From NCBI RefSeq assembly GCF_003855255.1, contig NZ_CP034072.1, positions 434,001-498,000 of the forward strand: 64,000 nucleotides of DNA. Direction: 5' to 3'. The stretch is from Mycolicibacterium nivoides. GTDB lineage: Bacteria > Actinomycetota > Actinomycetes > Mycobacteriales > Mycobacteriaceae. Under the pieces are notes generated by a model. The model was not told the origin of the DNA and made no database searches. It was given only the letters and a program-made list of their open reading frames with translations. Positions 45,180-53,554 of the stretch are shown piece after piece. Each line of letters begins with the position of its first letter. The stretch's first letter is position 1. Position numbers and translations under genes: made by a program.

Positions 45180-46373
45180 GTGGAGACCGTAGCTTCGATA
45201 CCGCCGTCTCAAGCATCCACAGCCCGTCGATCGCCGGAGATCGCGACTACTGCGGTGCGGACCGGGGGCACCTTCGGGTGCCTGATTCGATTCGCACTGG
45301 CGAACATTCGTCGCCGGCCCGAACGGTTCGTGTTGTCGGTGCTCGGGATCGCGCTGGCGATCGCCTGCGTCACCGTGGTGCGCACCATCTCAGCGAGTTT
45401 TGCGATCACCGGGGCTGATTCGGTCACCGATGTACTGGGGGATGCCCAGCTGTGGGTGGTACCGGCCGCCGGGGTGCACTATGACAACGAGGCCCGCGCC
45501 CTGGTTGCCGATGGGCCGCCGCCGGCGTTCGACCTGCCCGACGGCTGGCACGGCCGGATGACGATCTCCGGGGTGACGGTGATCGACGGCGCCGCGGTTT
45601 CGCTACGCGGTGGTGATGAAATACCCTCTGGTCAAGCAGTTTTGGGATCCGGTCTGGCTGGTCGGTTGGGGGTCGCGTCCGGAGACGTGATCGACGTGGG
45701 GGCTCTGCCGCTCACCGCGAAGGTCTCCGGGCCAGGGGAGTCGATGACCGTGGCACCTGCGTTGGCGCGGTTGCTGGTCGGCGACAACGGCTGGTGGACG
45801 ATCAACGCGCCGCCGGGCGATGAACACCGCCACGACCTGGCGCAGACATTCGGCGCCGTGGTCGGGCTGCCGTTCACGACCGATCCGTCTGTGCAGCCGG
45901 AACCCGGTGGTCATGGCCTGATCTATGACACAGTCGGCGGATCTGGTCCACTGAGCTTCGAGCAGAAGTTCTCGGCGCTGTTCTCGGGGCAGGTCACCGG
46001 CTCGACCTTGGGCCTGATCTCCACCATCGGGCTCGCTCTGGGATTCGTCATCGCGGTCTCGTCCTTCCTGGCCGCGGTCGCCGAACGCAAGCGTGAGTTC
46101 GGGATCATGAGCAGCATCGGACTGGCCGACGAGGTGCTGTACTTCTTCCTGGTCGAGTCGGGGATCGTCTTCGTGGCGGCCTACGCGGTCGGTGTGCTCG
46201 GCGCGGGAGTCGCTGTGGCACTGGTGATTCCGGAGATCGCCACACTGGCCGCTTGGGCCCAGGCGGCCGGAATGGTGGCTGCGTTCCTGCCCGCGATGGC
46301 AATCGTCGGCGCCCTGGTGCCCGTGCACCGGCTCCTGCAGCAACGTCCGGTCGATCTTCTGGGGGCAAGGTGA
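45180..46373 (+). CDS. ABC transporter permease, FtsX/MacB-like, subunit 1
   Basis: 397 aa. N-terminal helix after LIRFALANIRRRPERFVLSVLGIALAIACVTVV, a large extracytoplasmic domain (about residues 75-265), then three helices: LGLISTIGLALGFVIAVSSFLAAVAERKREFGIMSSIG, VESGIVFVAAYAVGVLGAGVAVAL and AAGMVAAFLPAMAIVGALVPV. The RKREFGIM...G motif is the FtsX coupling helix that touches the ATPase. Such exporters move lipoproteins, peptides or drugs, or transmit force. It overlaps the next permease gene by 4 bases (GTGA). Confidence 0.82.
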   Translation: METVASIPPSQASTARRSPEIATTAVRTGGTFGCLIRFALANIRRRPERFVLSVLGIALAIACVTVVRTISASFAITGADSVTDVLGDAQLWVVPAAGVHYDNEARALVADGPPPAFDLPDGWHGRMTISGVTVIDGAAVSLRGGDEIPSGQAVLGSGLAGRLGVASGDVIDVGALPLTAKVSGPGESMTVAPALARLLVGDNGWWTINAPPGDEHRHDLAQTFGAVVGLPFTTDPSVQPEPGGHGLIYDTVGGSGPLSFEQKFSALFSGQVTGSTLGLISTIGLALGFVIAVSSFLAAVAERKREFGIMSSIGLADEVLYFFLVESGIVFVAAYAVGVLGAGVAVALVIPEIATLAAWAQAAGMVAAFLPAMAIVGALVPVHRLLQQRPVDLLGAR

Positions 46374-46936
46374 ATCGCAAGGGTCTGGCCTACGGCTGGT
46401 TGGCGGCGCGTCGGCGTCTCCGCGAGATGGTGCTGCCCGTGGTGACCACTGCCACCGGGTCCTTTCTGGTGGTGCTGGTGTTCGGGATGTCTGCGGGGAT
46501 TCGCGCGCAGTCAGCGACACTCGGGCACGCCGAGGAGATCAACCGGGCGGTGATCCTGATCGCGGTCACCGTGCTGCTCGTCGGAGTGGTCGAAGTCGCG
46601 GTGGCCACCACCCGCACCGTGGCGCACCGTACCCGTGAACTCGGCGTGCTCGGAGCCAACGGCATACCCCGCGGCCCCGTCATCGCGGCTCTCCTCGTCG
46701 AACCGGTGGTGGCTGCTGTGCTGGGCTCACTGCTGGGTGCGGTCTGCGCAGGTGTCACCGGTGTGGTGGTGGCACTGCTGGGTCTGGCGCCCACCGGGGT
46801 GTCGTACGCCGGGTTGGTGGTCGGCGCGGCGATCGCCGTCGGGGTCAGCGTCGCGGCTGCGGTCGCGACGAGTTTCGTGCCCACCTTCAACGCCGCATCA
46901 CGTCCACCCATTCGATCCCTGACCGCGGGAGGTTAG
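46370..46936 (+). CDS. ABC transporter permease, FtsX-like, subunit 2 (short)
   Basis: 188 aa, only a C-terminal-type FtsX unit: a first helix VTTATGSFLVVLVFGMSAGI, then INRAVILIAVTVLLVGVVEVAVATTRTVAHRTRELGVLGANGI with the coupling-helix motif, and two more helices (AALLVEPVVAAVLGSLLGAVCAGVTG; VVGAAIAVGVSVAAAVATSFVPT). It lacks the large outer domain of subunit 1, so the two should form an unequal heterodimer. Start GTG 46370 overlaps subunit 1; the ATPase gene follows 7 bases later. Confidence 0.8.
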   Translation: MNRKGLAYGWLAARRRLREMVLPVVTTATGSFLVVLVFGMSAGIRAQSATLGHAEEINRAVILIAVTVLLVGVVEVAVATTRTVAHRTRELGVLGANGIPRGPVIAALLVEPVVAAVLGSLLGAVCAGVTGVVVALLGLAPTGVSYAGLVVGAAIAVGVSVAAAVATSFVPTFNAASRPPIRSLTAGG

Positions 46937-46943
46937 CCCGAGC

Positions 46944-47673
46944 ATGACCGCACTTCACGACACCGCCGCTGCCGCACCGGAAGACACCGAGCCGGTCAAG
47001 AAACCCGTCATCGAGGTCAGCAACGTGTGGAAACTGCACAAGCTCGGCGACGAGGTGGTCAAGGCGCTCGTCGCCGCTGAACTCCAGGTGATGCCGGGGG
47101 AGTTCGTCTGCCTGATGGGGCCGAGCGGCAGTGGAAAGTCCACACTGCTCAACATCATCGGCGGGCTGGACCGTCCGACGAAGGGTACGGTCACGATCAG
47201 CGGCCAGGACACCGCACAACTGACCGAGAGCCAGTTCGCGGCGTTGCGCCACGACACCATCGGCTTCATCTTCCAGAGCTACAACCTGATCCCGTTCCTG
47301 TCGGCGGTCGAGAACGTCGAGCTGCCTCTGATGTTCGAGCCGTACGACCGGAAGTCGTTGCGCAAGCGCGCAACCGAACTGCTCGAGCTGGTGGGCCTCG
47401 GGCACCGGGTGCACCACCAGCCCACGAAGATGTCGGGTGGTGAACAGCAGCGCACCGCGATCGCACGGTCGCTGATCAGCAACCCGACCCTGGTATTGGC
47501 CGACGAGCCGACGGCCAACCTCGACCACCGCACCGGGGGAGACGGTGGTGCGCATGCTGCGTGACCTGTGCTCGACATTGGGCGTCACGGTCGTCGCAAG
47601 CACCCACGATCCCACGGTGGCCGACGAAGCGAGCCGTGTAGTCCGGATGCGAGACGGACAAATCGTCAACTGA
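46944..47673 (+). pseudogene. MacB/LolD-type ABC ATPase with a +1 frameshift near its end
   Basis: Residues 1-196 are a standard exporter ATPase: Walker A GPSGSGKST, Q-loop FIFQSYNL, signature MSGGEQQRTAIARSLI and Walker B LVLADEPTANLD. At a run of five G at 47535-47539 the frame shifts and stops at 47564 after GDGGAHAA. With one G fewer, the sequence continues perfectly in the next frame as ETVVRMLRDLCSTLGVTVVASTHDPTVADE (with the H-loop His) to the TGA at 47671-47673. The gene is thus intact apart from one base. Either a read error or phase-variation slip in the G-run, or a recent inactivating mutation; as read, the H-loop is lost and the ATPase should not work. Confidence 0.85.
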
Positions 47674-47699
47674 ATCAACGGTATTGGGAGACGAACTCA

Positions 47700-49235
47700 A
47701 TGACTCAAGAACTGGAGGCCGCGGCGCCGTCAGAGCGTGACAAGCTGATGACGACCGAGCTGGTCCCCGAACAGATCCTGCCCAAGGTGATGAGCACCTT
47801 CGGCCTGACCGCGGCCTATGTCTTCATCATCTGTTGGATCACCGGCTCCTCGGTGATGGCGACAGGTGGATGGACCGCCATCCCCATGTGGGTGCTGGGC
47901 ATCCTCACCTTCCTGGTCCCTGCCGGCATGGCCGTGGTGGAACTGGGCAACCTGTGGCCCGGGCAGGGCGGTGTCTACATCTGGGCCACCCGGACGATGG
48001 GGGAGACCTGGGGATTCATCGGCGGGTACCTGTCGTGGGTGCCGGTGATCCTCAATGCCGCGTCATCGCCCGCGGTGGTCCTCTCATTCCTGTTGCTGGC
48101 CTTCCACACCGAACTCGGCGTGATGACGAGCGTCATCCTGCAACTGGTCATCCTGTGGACGGTTGTCGGCTTGGCACTGGCGAAGCTCTCCGCCAACCAG
48201 CGGATAATGAACGTCGTCTTCGTGGTGTTCGGCATCCTCGCGCTGACGATCTTCGTCTCGGGCGTGCTCTTCGCGGTGAAGCATGGTTCGGCAACGCCGT
48301 TCAGCTGGTCCGAGGCGACGATTCCCAACTTCGCGGTGTCGGGCTTCCTGTACGGCACTGTGCTGCTCTATCTGCTCGGTGTGGAGACGCCGTACAACAT
48401 GGGTGCGGAGTTCTTGTCGGTGCGCAAGAGCGGCCCGCGAATGATCTTGTGGGGTTCGACGGCGCTGGTCGCCATCTACCTGCTGACGACGCTGGGCACG
48501 ATGATGGCGTTGCCCACCGCGGAGATCGACGCCGTGACGGGTGTCATCGGCATGCTGGACGTCGCGGGGTTCCCGGGGCTGATGGAGATCTGCGCAGTCG
48601 TGCTCGCCTTGATCATCGTCGTCGCGTTGATGACGTATCAGGTGGCCTACTCACGATTGATCTTCGTCTCCGGGCTGGAGCGGCACCTGCCGCGCATCTT
48701 CACCCACCTCAACCCGCGCACCCGTAATCCGGTGTCCGCCATCCTGATCCAGGGGGTCATCTCGTCGCTGATCCTGGTCGGCCTGTACTCGCAGAGCAGC
48801 CTGGTCAACACGACGATCTTCCTCCAGGGCGGCCTGTCGACCGTGTGGCTGCTGTCCGGTTTCTTCTTCCTGATCCCGGTCGTCATCGCCCGCAAGAAGT
48901 ACGCGGATCGCTATGAGAACGAGACGTTCTGGCGCATCCCCGGCGGCATGGTCGGCGTCTGGATCACCGTGATCGTCGGCACCCTCGGCACCATCGGCGG
49001 CGTCTATTACTCGTTCGCGAAATCTTGGCTCACCAGTGCCGGGGTCGGGGATGCCGAGTGGATGAAGTGGGTCGGCAGCATCAGTGTCGGGATGTTCGCA
49101 CTCGGGCTGGTGGTCTACGTCTTCGGCCGCCGCTCGGCGCACAAGGTCTCGCAGGAAGATGCCCTGGCCCATCTCGCGGTGTTCGACCTCACCGCCGACG
49201 ACTCGACCGCAACCAAGGAGGATTCCCCCAGATGA
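47700..49235 (+). CDS. APC superfamily amino acid / polyamine-type permease
   Basis: 511 aa with about 12 helices, beginning AYVFIICWITGSSVMATGG. Family marks are VELGNLWPGQGGVYIWATRTMGETWGFIGGYLSWVPV and the loop ERHLPRIFTHLNPRTRNPVSAILIQ. It resembles glutamate/GABA or amine transporters of the APC family. ATG 47700 has GGGAG upstream. The stop overlaps the copper amine oxidase ATG (ATGA), so an amine is the likely substrate: uptake followed by oxidation (inference). Confidence 0.85.
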   Translation: MTQELEAAAPSERDKLMTTELVPEQILPKVMSTFGLTAAYVFIICWITGSSVMATGGWTAIPMWVLGILTFLVPAGMAVVELGNLWPGQGGVYIWATRTMGETWGFIGGYLSWVPVILNAASSPAVVLSFLLLAFHTELGVMTSVILQLVILWTVVGLALAKLSANQRIMNVVFVVFGILALTIFVSGVLFAVKHGSATPFSWSEATIPNFAVSGFLYGTVLLYLLGVETPYNMGAEFLSVRKSGPRMILWGSTALVAIYLLTTLGTMMALPTAEIDAVTGVIGMLDVAGFPGLMEICAVVLALIIVVALMTYQVAYSRLIFVSGLERHLPRIFTHLNPRTRNPVSAILIQGVISSLILVGLYSQSSLVNTTIFLQGGLSTVWLLSGFFFLIPVVIARKKYADRYENETFWRIPGGMVGVWITVIVGTLGTIGGVYYSFAKSWLTSAGVGDAEWMKWVGSISVGMFALGLVVYVFGRRSAHKVSQEDALAHLAVFDLTADDSTATKEDSPR

Positions 49236-51208
49236 CCATGGACAGCACCCTGGTGCCGGCCGAGTCGACCGACGCCACCAGCCGCTATCCGCTCGATCCG
49301 TTGACCGGTGCCGAGATCGAGGCGGCCGCGGCCGTCATCACCGAATCGGACTACGCCACACCGACGTTGAAATTCGTCATGATCCAGCTGGCCGAGCCGG
49401 CCAAGACCGCCGCGCTGTCCTTCGTGGACGCGACCGAGGTGCCGCGTCAGGCGTTCGTGACGATGTACGACGGTGCCGCCAAGCTGATCTATGAGGCTGT
49501 CGTCGACCTCGACGCGAGGGTGATCGACTCGTGGACCCCGATTCCCGGCCGGTTCCCGTCCTATCTCGTCGAACACATGACAGGGGTGGAGGAGAAGGTG
49601 CGGGAGGACCCGCGATGGCAGGAGGCCATGCGCAAGCGGGGTGTCACCGATTTCAGCCTGGCGATGATCGACCCGTGGCCGGCCGGCTACTACGGCGCGC
49701 AGGACCACTACGAGAACTCGCCGCTGATCTGCCGGCCGCTGACCTTCATGCGCGCGGCACCGTCGGAGAATGGCTACGCGCGGCCCGTCGAGGGCCTGAT
49801 CGTCACGTTCGATCTGGACAACATGGAGATCATCGACATCGAGGACCATGGCACGGTCCCGTTACCGTCCAAGGGCGGCAACTACTCCGGGCAGTTCATG
49901 TTCACGCCCGACAACCGGCCCGCGTTCACGCAGTTCCGTGACGACGTCAAGACCATCGACATCACCCAACCCCACGGGCCCAGTTTCACCGTCGACGGAT
50001 GGAACGTCACCTGGCAGAAATGGTCGATGCGGGTCGGGTTCAACCCCCGCGAGGGCCTGGTGCTGCATGAGGTGACCTACACCGACCGTGGCGAGGTCCG
50101 GCCCATCATGTACCGCGCCGCACTGTCGGAAATGGTGGTCCCATACGGTGATTCGTCGCCGACGCACTGGAACAAGAACGTCTTCGACATGGGTGAGGTC
50201 GGGATGGGCTTCTCGGCCAACCCGTTGACCCTTGGCTGTGACTGTCTCGGTGAGATCTTCTACTTCGACGGTACGGTCAACGACTCCAGCGGCAACGCCG
50301 TCACCATCCCCAACGCGATCTGCATGCACGAGGAGGACTACGGGATCTCCTGGAAGCACACCGATTTCCGCACCGGGGAGGTCGAGGTTCGGCGGTCCCG
50401 GCGGTTGGTGATCTCGATGATCTGCACCGTCGGCAACTACGAGTACGGCTTCTTCTGGTACTTCTACAACGATGCGTCCATCGAGATGGAGGTCAAACTA
50501 ACCGGGGTGCTGACCACCGGTGCGGTTCCCGACGGCGAGACCCCGCGCTGGGGCAAGATGGTGGCGCCCGGGATGTACGGCCCGAACCATCAGCACTTCT
50601 TCAACTTCCGCATGGACATGAGCATCGACGGCCCGGGAAACAGTGTGTACGAGGTGGATTCGATCCCCGAGCCGGACCCGGAACTGAACCCGCACCACAA
50701 CGCCTGGATCACCCGGGACACCCTGGTGGCCTCGGAGTCCGAGGGGGCCCGGGACTGGGAGTACTCGACCGGCCGGTACTGGAAGGTGGTCAACCCCTCC
50801 AAGCTCAACGAGTTCGGCGCGCCGGTCGGCTACAAGTTGATGCCCAAGGACATCGTCCCGGTCATGGTGCAGGAGGGGTCGGTGATCTATGACCGGGCCC
50901 GGTTCGTCCAGCACAACCTGTGGGTCACCCGCTACGACCCGAGGGAGCTCTACGCCGCGGGGGATTACATGTATCAATCCGCGGATGCCCAGGGCCTGCC
51001 GGAATATGTCGCCGACGACGCGCCGCTGACGGACACCGACGTCGTGCTCTGGTACACCGTGGGTGCCCACCATGTGGTGTGCCCGGAGGACTGGCCGGTG
51101 ATGCCGTGCCACTACACCGGCTTCAAGCTCAAACCGGTGGGATTCTTCGACGGCAACCCGGCACTGGATGTTCCGCCCTCACCGCCGGCGGCGTGCCACC
51201 ACCACTGA
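49232..51208 (+). CDS. copper-containing primary amine oxidase
   Basis: 658 aa, the size of Arthrobacter amine oxidases. Tyr403 in GNYEYG is the topaquinone precursor; Asp319 in NVFDMGE is the catalytic base, at the same 84-residue distance as in the Arthrobacter enzyme. Copper ligands are His453 and His455 in HQHFF and a His in GAHHVV. The enzyme turns a primary amine, O2 and water into aldehyde, NH3 and H2O2. No signal peptide was seen. The C-terminus ends in CHHH, an unusual metal-binding tail. AAGGAGG precedes the ATG inside the permease stop, so the genes are coupled. Confidence 0.93.
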   Translation: MTMDSTLVPAESTDATSRYPLDPLTGAEIEAAAAVITESDYATPTLKFVMIQLAEPAKTAALSFVDATEVPRQAFVTMYDGAAKLIYEAVVDLDARVIDSWTPIPGRFPSYLVEHMTGVEEKVREDPRWQEAMRKRGVTDFSLAMIDPWPAGYYGAQDHYENSPLICRPLTFMRAAPSENGYARPVEGLIVTFDLDNMEIIDIEDHGTVPLPSKGGNYSGQFMFTPDNRPAFTQFRDDVKTIDITQPHGPSFTVDGWNVTWQKWSMRVGFNPREGLVLHEVTYTDRGEVRPIMYRAALSEMVVPYGDSSPTHWNKNVFDMGEVGMGFSANPLTLGCDCLGEIFYFDGTVNDSSGNAVTIPNAICMHEEDYGISWKHTDFRTGEVEVRRSRRLVISMICTVGNYEYGFFWYFYNDASIEMEVKLTGVLTTGAVPDGETPRWGKMVAPGMYGPNHQHFFNFRMDMSIDGPGNSVYEVDSIPEPDPELNPHHNAWITRDTLVASESEGARDWEYSTGRYWKVVNPSKLNEFGAPVGYKLMPKDIVPVMVQEGSVIYDRARFVQHNLWVTRYDPRELYAAGDYMYQSADAQGLPEYVADDAPLTDTDVVLWYTVGAHHVVCPEDWPVMPCHYTGFKLKPVGFFDGNPALDVPPSPPAACHHH

Positions 51209-51361
51209 GTCGCGGCCACTGACAGGCGCGGACGCACCCGGACACCAGTGAATCGGGGGCGCCCGCGCCTGCTCGCGCGGACATTTCGTCAACTGCCGGG
51301 GCGGCGAGTGGCAGCTTGCTCTTATGATGACCGGCAGGTGTCAGAGTTTGCGGGGGTGTGA

Positions 51362-51916
51362 ATGACGTCTGGGCCAGAAGATCAGCCGAGCGGGGACGTT
51401 CGCGGATCGATACGTTGGCAGGACCCGGCTACGACCACGCCGCGGCCGCCGACCGTGGCCGAGGCGCGCCAGCGAGACAAGGCGCAGAAGGCGCGCGAGG
51501 CCGCCGAGGAGTGGGCGAGGCAGCAGGAGGAGCAGCGCGAACGTCGCGCTGCCACCGGCAAGAAGGTTTTGATGGGCTCGGTGGCAGTGGTCGGTGTCGT
51601 CGGGGTGATCGCGCTCGGCTACCACCTGCTGCACAAAGAGGAGATCGCGGCGTCGTGCGTCAAGGAGGGCACCAACGAGGTGGTGCCCGATTCGTACTGC
51701 TCCAGCGGCCACAGCGGTTCCGGGGGCACGTTCATCTACCTGGGTTCGCCGTACCGGTACTACTACGGCGGCAACAACGGCGGAGTGGGCACCATTGCCC
51801 GGGGCGGGACCATCGAACAGCCCAAGGGCACCACGGCCAAGACCAAGTCGGGGACGTCGATCTCGCGCGGCGGCTTCGGCTCGTCGTCGAGCTACGGCAA
51901 GAGCTCGGGGAGCTGA
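51362..51916 (+). CDS. YgiB/DUF1190-like membrane-anchored Gly/Ser-rich protein
   Basis: 184 aa. A charged, Arg/Glu-rich helical N-terminus (EARQRDKAQKAREAAEEWAR) precedes one membrane helix (VLMGSVAVVGVVGVIALGY), two cysteines in the outer part (AASCVKEG, DSYCSSG), a Tyr/Gly run and a Ser-rich end with SRGGFGSSSS. E. coli YgiB/YjfM (DUF1190) proteins end in a very similar RGGFG-Ser block and stand beside a YgiC/YjfC gene, just as here. Function unknown. The next ATG follows the stop with no gap. Confidence 0.65.
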   Translation: MTSGPEDQPSGDVRGSIRWQDPATTTPRPPTVAEARQRDKAQKAREAAEEWARQQEEQRERRAATGKKVLMGSVAVVGVVGVIALGYHLLHKEEIAASCVKEGTNEVVPDSYCSSGHSGSGGTFIYLGSPYRYYYGGNNGGVGTIARGGTIEQPKGTTAKTKSGTSISRGGFGSSSSYGKSSGS

Positions 51917-53080
51917 ATGCGCCGTCAACGTAGTTCCCCGCGAGCCGGCTGGGAACAGATCGTCGCTGACCAGGGGATGTGCTACGGGACCCCGGCGCGC
52001 GATGCGACCGGTGCCGACCGCCCGTACTGGGACGAGTCGGTGCACTACGTCTTCGACATGGACGAGGTGCTGTCGATCGAGGCCTCCGTCGAGGTGCTGC
52101 ACTCGATGTGCCTGGAGGCCGTCGAGAACGTCGTACTGACCGGGCGCTACCGCGACTTCGGGCTTCCCGAATGGAGCTGGGAGCACATCGAGAAGTCCTG
52201 GCGGCGCAGTGATCCGCACCTGTACGGCCGTTTCGATCTTCGCTACGACGGCCGCCGGCCGCCGGTGCTGCTGGAGTACAACGCCGACACCCCGACCACA
52301 CTGCTGGAGGCGGCGATCCTGCAGTGGCACTGGAAGACGGACGTCTATCCGGAGGATGATCAGTGGAACTCGTTGCACGAGAAGCTGGTTGCCCGTTGGG
52401 GTGAGATCCGCGACCGCCTGCCGGGGGCCGAGACATACTTCACCTGGTCGGGCGCCGAGCTCAGCGGCGAGGATCACGTGACGGTCGCCTACCTGCAGGA
52501 ATGTGCGGCCGAGGCCGGCCTGAACACCGTGGGCCTGGCGATCGAGGACATCGGGTTCGACGCTGACCTCGACCGGTTTGTCGACCTCGCGGAAGCGCCC
52601 ATGGACTCGATCTTCAAGCTCTATCCCTGGGAGTGGATGCTCGACGACGATTTCGGTCGCAGGGCGGTCGAGCAGATGCCCGCCACGATGTGGGTGGAGC
52701 CGCTGTGGAAGACGCTGTTGAGTAACAAGGCGATCCTGGCGGTGCTGTGGGAGATGTATCCCGGGCACCCGAACCTGTTGCCCGCCTACGTCGATGACCC
52801 GCACGAGCTGACCGAGTACGTGCGCAAGCCCAAACTGGGGCGTGAGGGTGCCAACATCACCATCGTCGGTCCCGGGTACGAGACCGAGACCGGCGGCGTG
52901 TACGGCGAAGAGGGCTACGTGTACCAGTTGCTCGATCCGCTACCGCAATTCGACGACATGCGCCCCGCGTTGGGCGCGTGGATCGTCGGCGACGAATCCG
53001 CCGGACTCGGGATCCGCGAGACCTCCGGTCTCGTCACCGACAACGGCGCTGCCTTTGTGCCACACCGCATCCCGCAGTGA
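51917..53080 (+). CDS. YgiC/YjfC-type glutathionylspermidine synthase-family ATP-grasp protein
   Basis: 387 aa, nearly the E. coli YgiC length. The synthetase domain of glutathionylspermidine synthase is recognised by YWDESVHYVFDMDEVLSIE, DLRYDGRRPPVLLEYNADTPTTLLEAAILQW, LYPWEWMLDDDF, NKAILAVLWEMYPGHPNLLPAY and YVRKPKLGREGANI, followed by an ATP-grasp end. It lacks the amidase half of the E. coli bifunctional enzyme. Such proteins should ligate an acid to an amine or peptide; the true substrates of YgiC relatives are unknown. It sits between YgiB-like and DUF350 genes. Confidence 0.88.
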   Translation: MRRQRSSPRAGWEQIVADQGMCYGTPARDATGADRPYWDESVHYVFDMDEVLSIEASVEVLHSMCLEAVENVVLTGRYRDFGLPEWSWEHIEKSWRRSDPHLYGRFDLRYDGRRPPVLLEYNADTPTTLLEAAILQWHWKTDVYPEDDQWNSLHEKLVARWGEIRDRLPGAETYFTWSGAELSGEDHVTVAYLQECAAEAGLNTVGLAIEDIGFDADLDRFVDLAEAPMDSIFKLYPWEWMLDDDFGRRAVEQMPATMWVEPLWKTLLSNKAILAVLWEMYPGHPNLLPAYVDDPHELTEYVRKPKLGREGANITIVGPGYETETGGVYGEEGYVYQLLDPLPQFDDMRPALGAWIVGDESAGLGIRETSGLVTDNGAAFVPHRIPQ

Positions 53081-53098
53081 CCTGGAAGGAATACCCCT

Positions 53099-53554
53099 AT
53101 GACAACCACCCTGGTTGCGCTCAGCTCTGATTACTGGTCGGTCCTCGGTCACGGGGTGTCGGCGATCGTGCTGTACTCGATCGTCGGTGTGGCGCTGATG
53201 GTCCTGGGTTTCTACGTGATCGACTGGACCACGCCGGGTCCGTTGCGGACCCTGGTGCAGGCCGGGCGTCCCAACGCCGCTGCAGTGGCGGCCTCCGGCG
53301 TGATATCGATGGCATTCATCGTCGTGCTGGCCATCTACAGTTCCTCGGGTGACCTGATCCAGGGCCTGATCACCACACTGGTGTTCGGCCTGTTGGGCAT
53401 TGCGGCCCAGGCGTTCTCGGTCCGGCTGGTCGGCGCGATCAAGGGGATCGACATCGGCGGCGTCCTGGCCTCCGAAAGGTTCACCCCACAGGTCCTGGTC
53501 GTGACGGCTTCCTATGTGGCCTTCGGCCTGATCATCGCGGCGGCGATCCTCTAG
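53099..53554 (+). CDS. DUF350 (YjfL-like) membrane protein
   Basis: 151 aa with four helices: GVSAIVLYSIVGVALMVLGFYVIDW, AVAASGVISMAFIVVLAIYSS, LIQGLITTLVFGLLGIAAQAF and LVVTASYVAFGLIIAAAIL. This is the DUF350 pattern. In many bacteria DUF350 proteins are encoded beside YgiC/YjfC, as here with an 18-base gap. Function unknown. The 3' end overlaps the convergent glycerate kinase gene by 23 bases. Confidence 0.85.
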   Translation: MTTTLVALSSDYWSVLGHGVSAIVLYSIVGVALMVLGFYVIDWTTPGPLRTLVQAGRPNAAAVAASGVISMAFIVVLAIYSSSGDLIQGLITTLVFGLLGIAAQAFSVRLVGAIKGIDIGGVLASERFTPQVLVVTASYVAFGLIIAAAIL

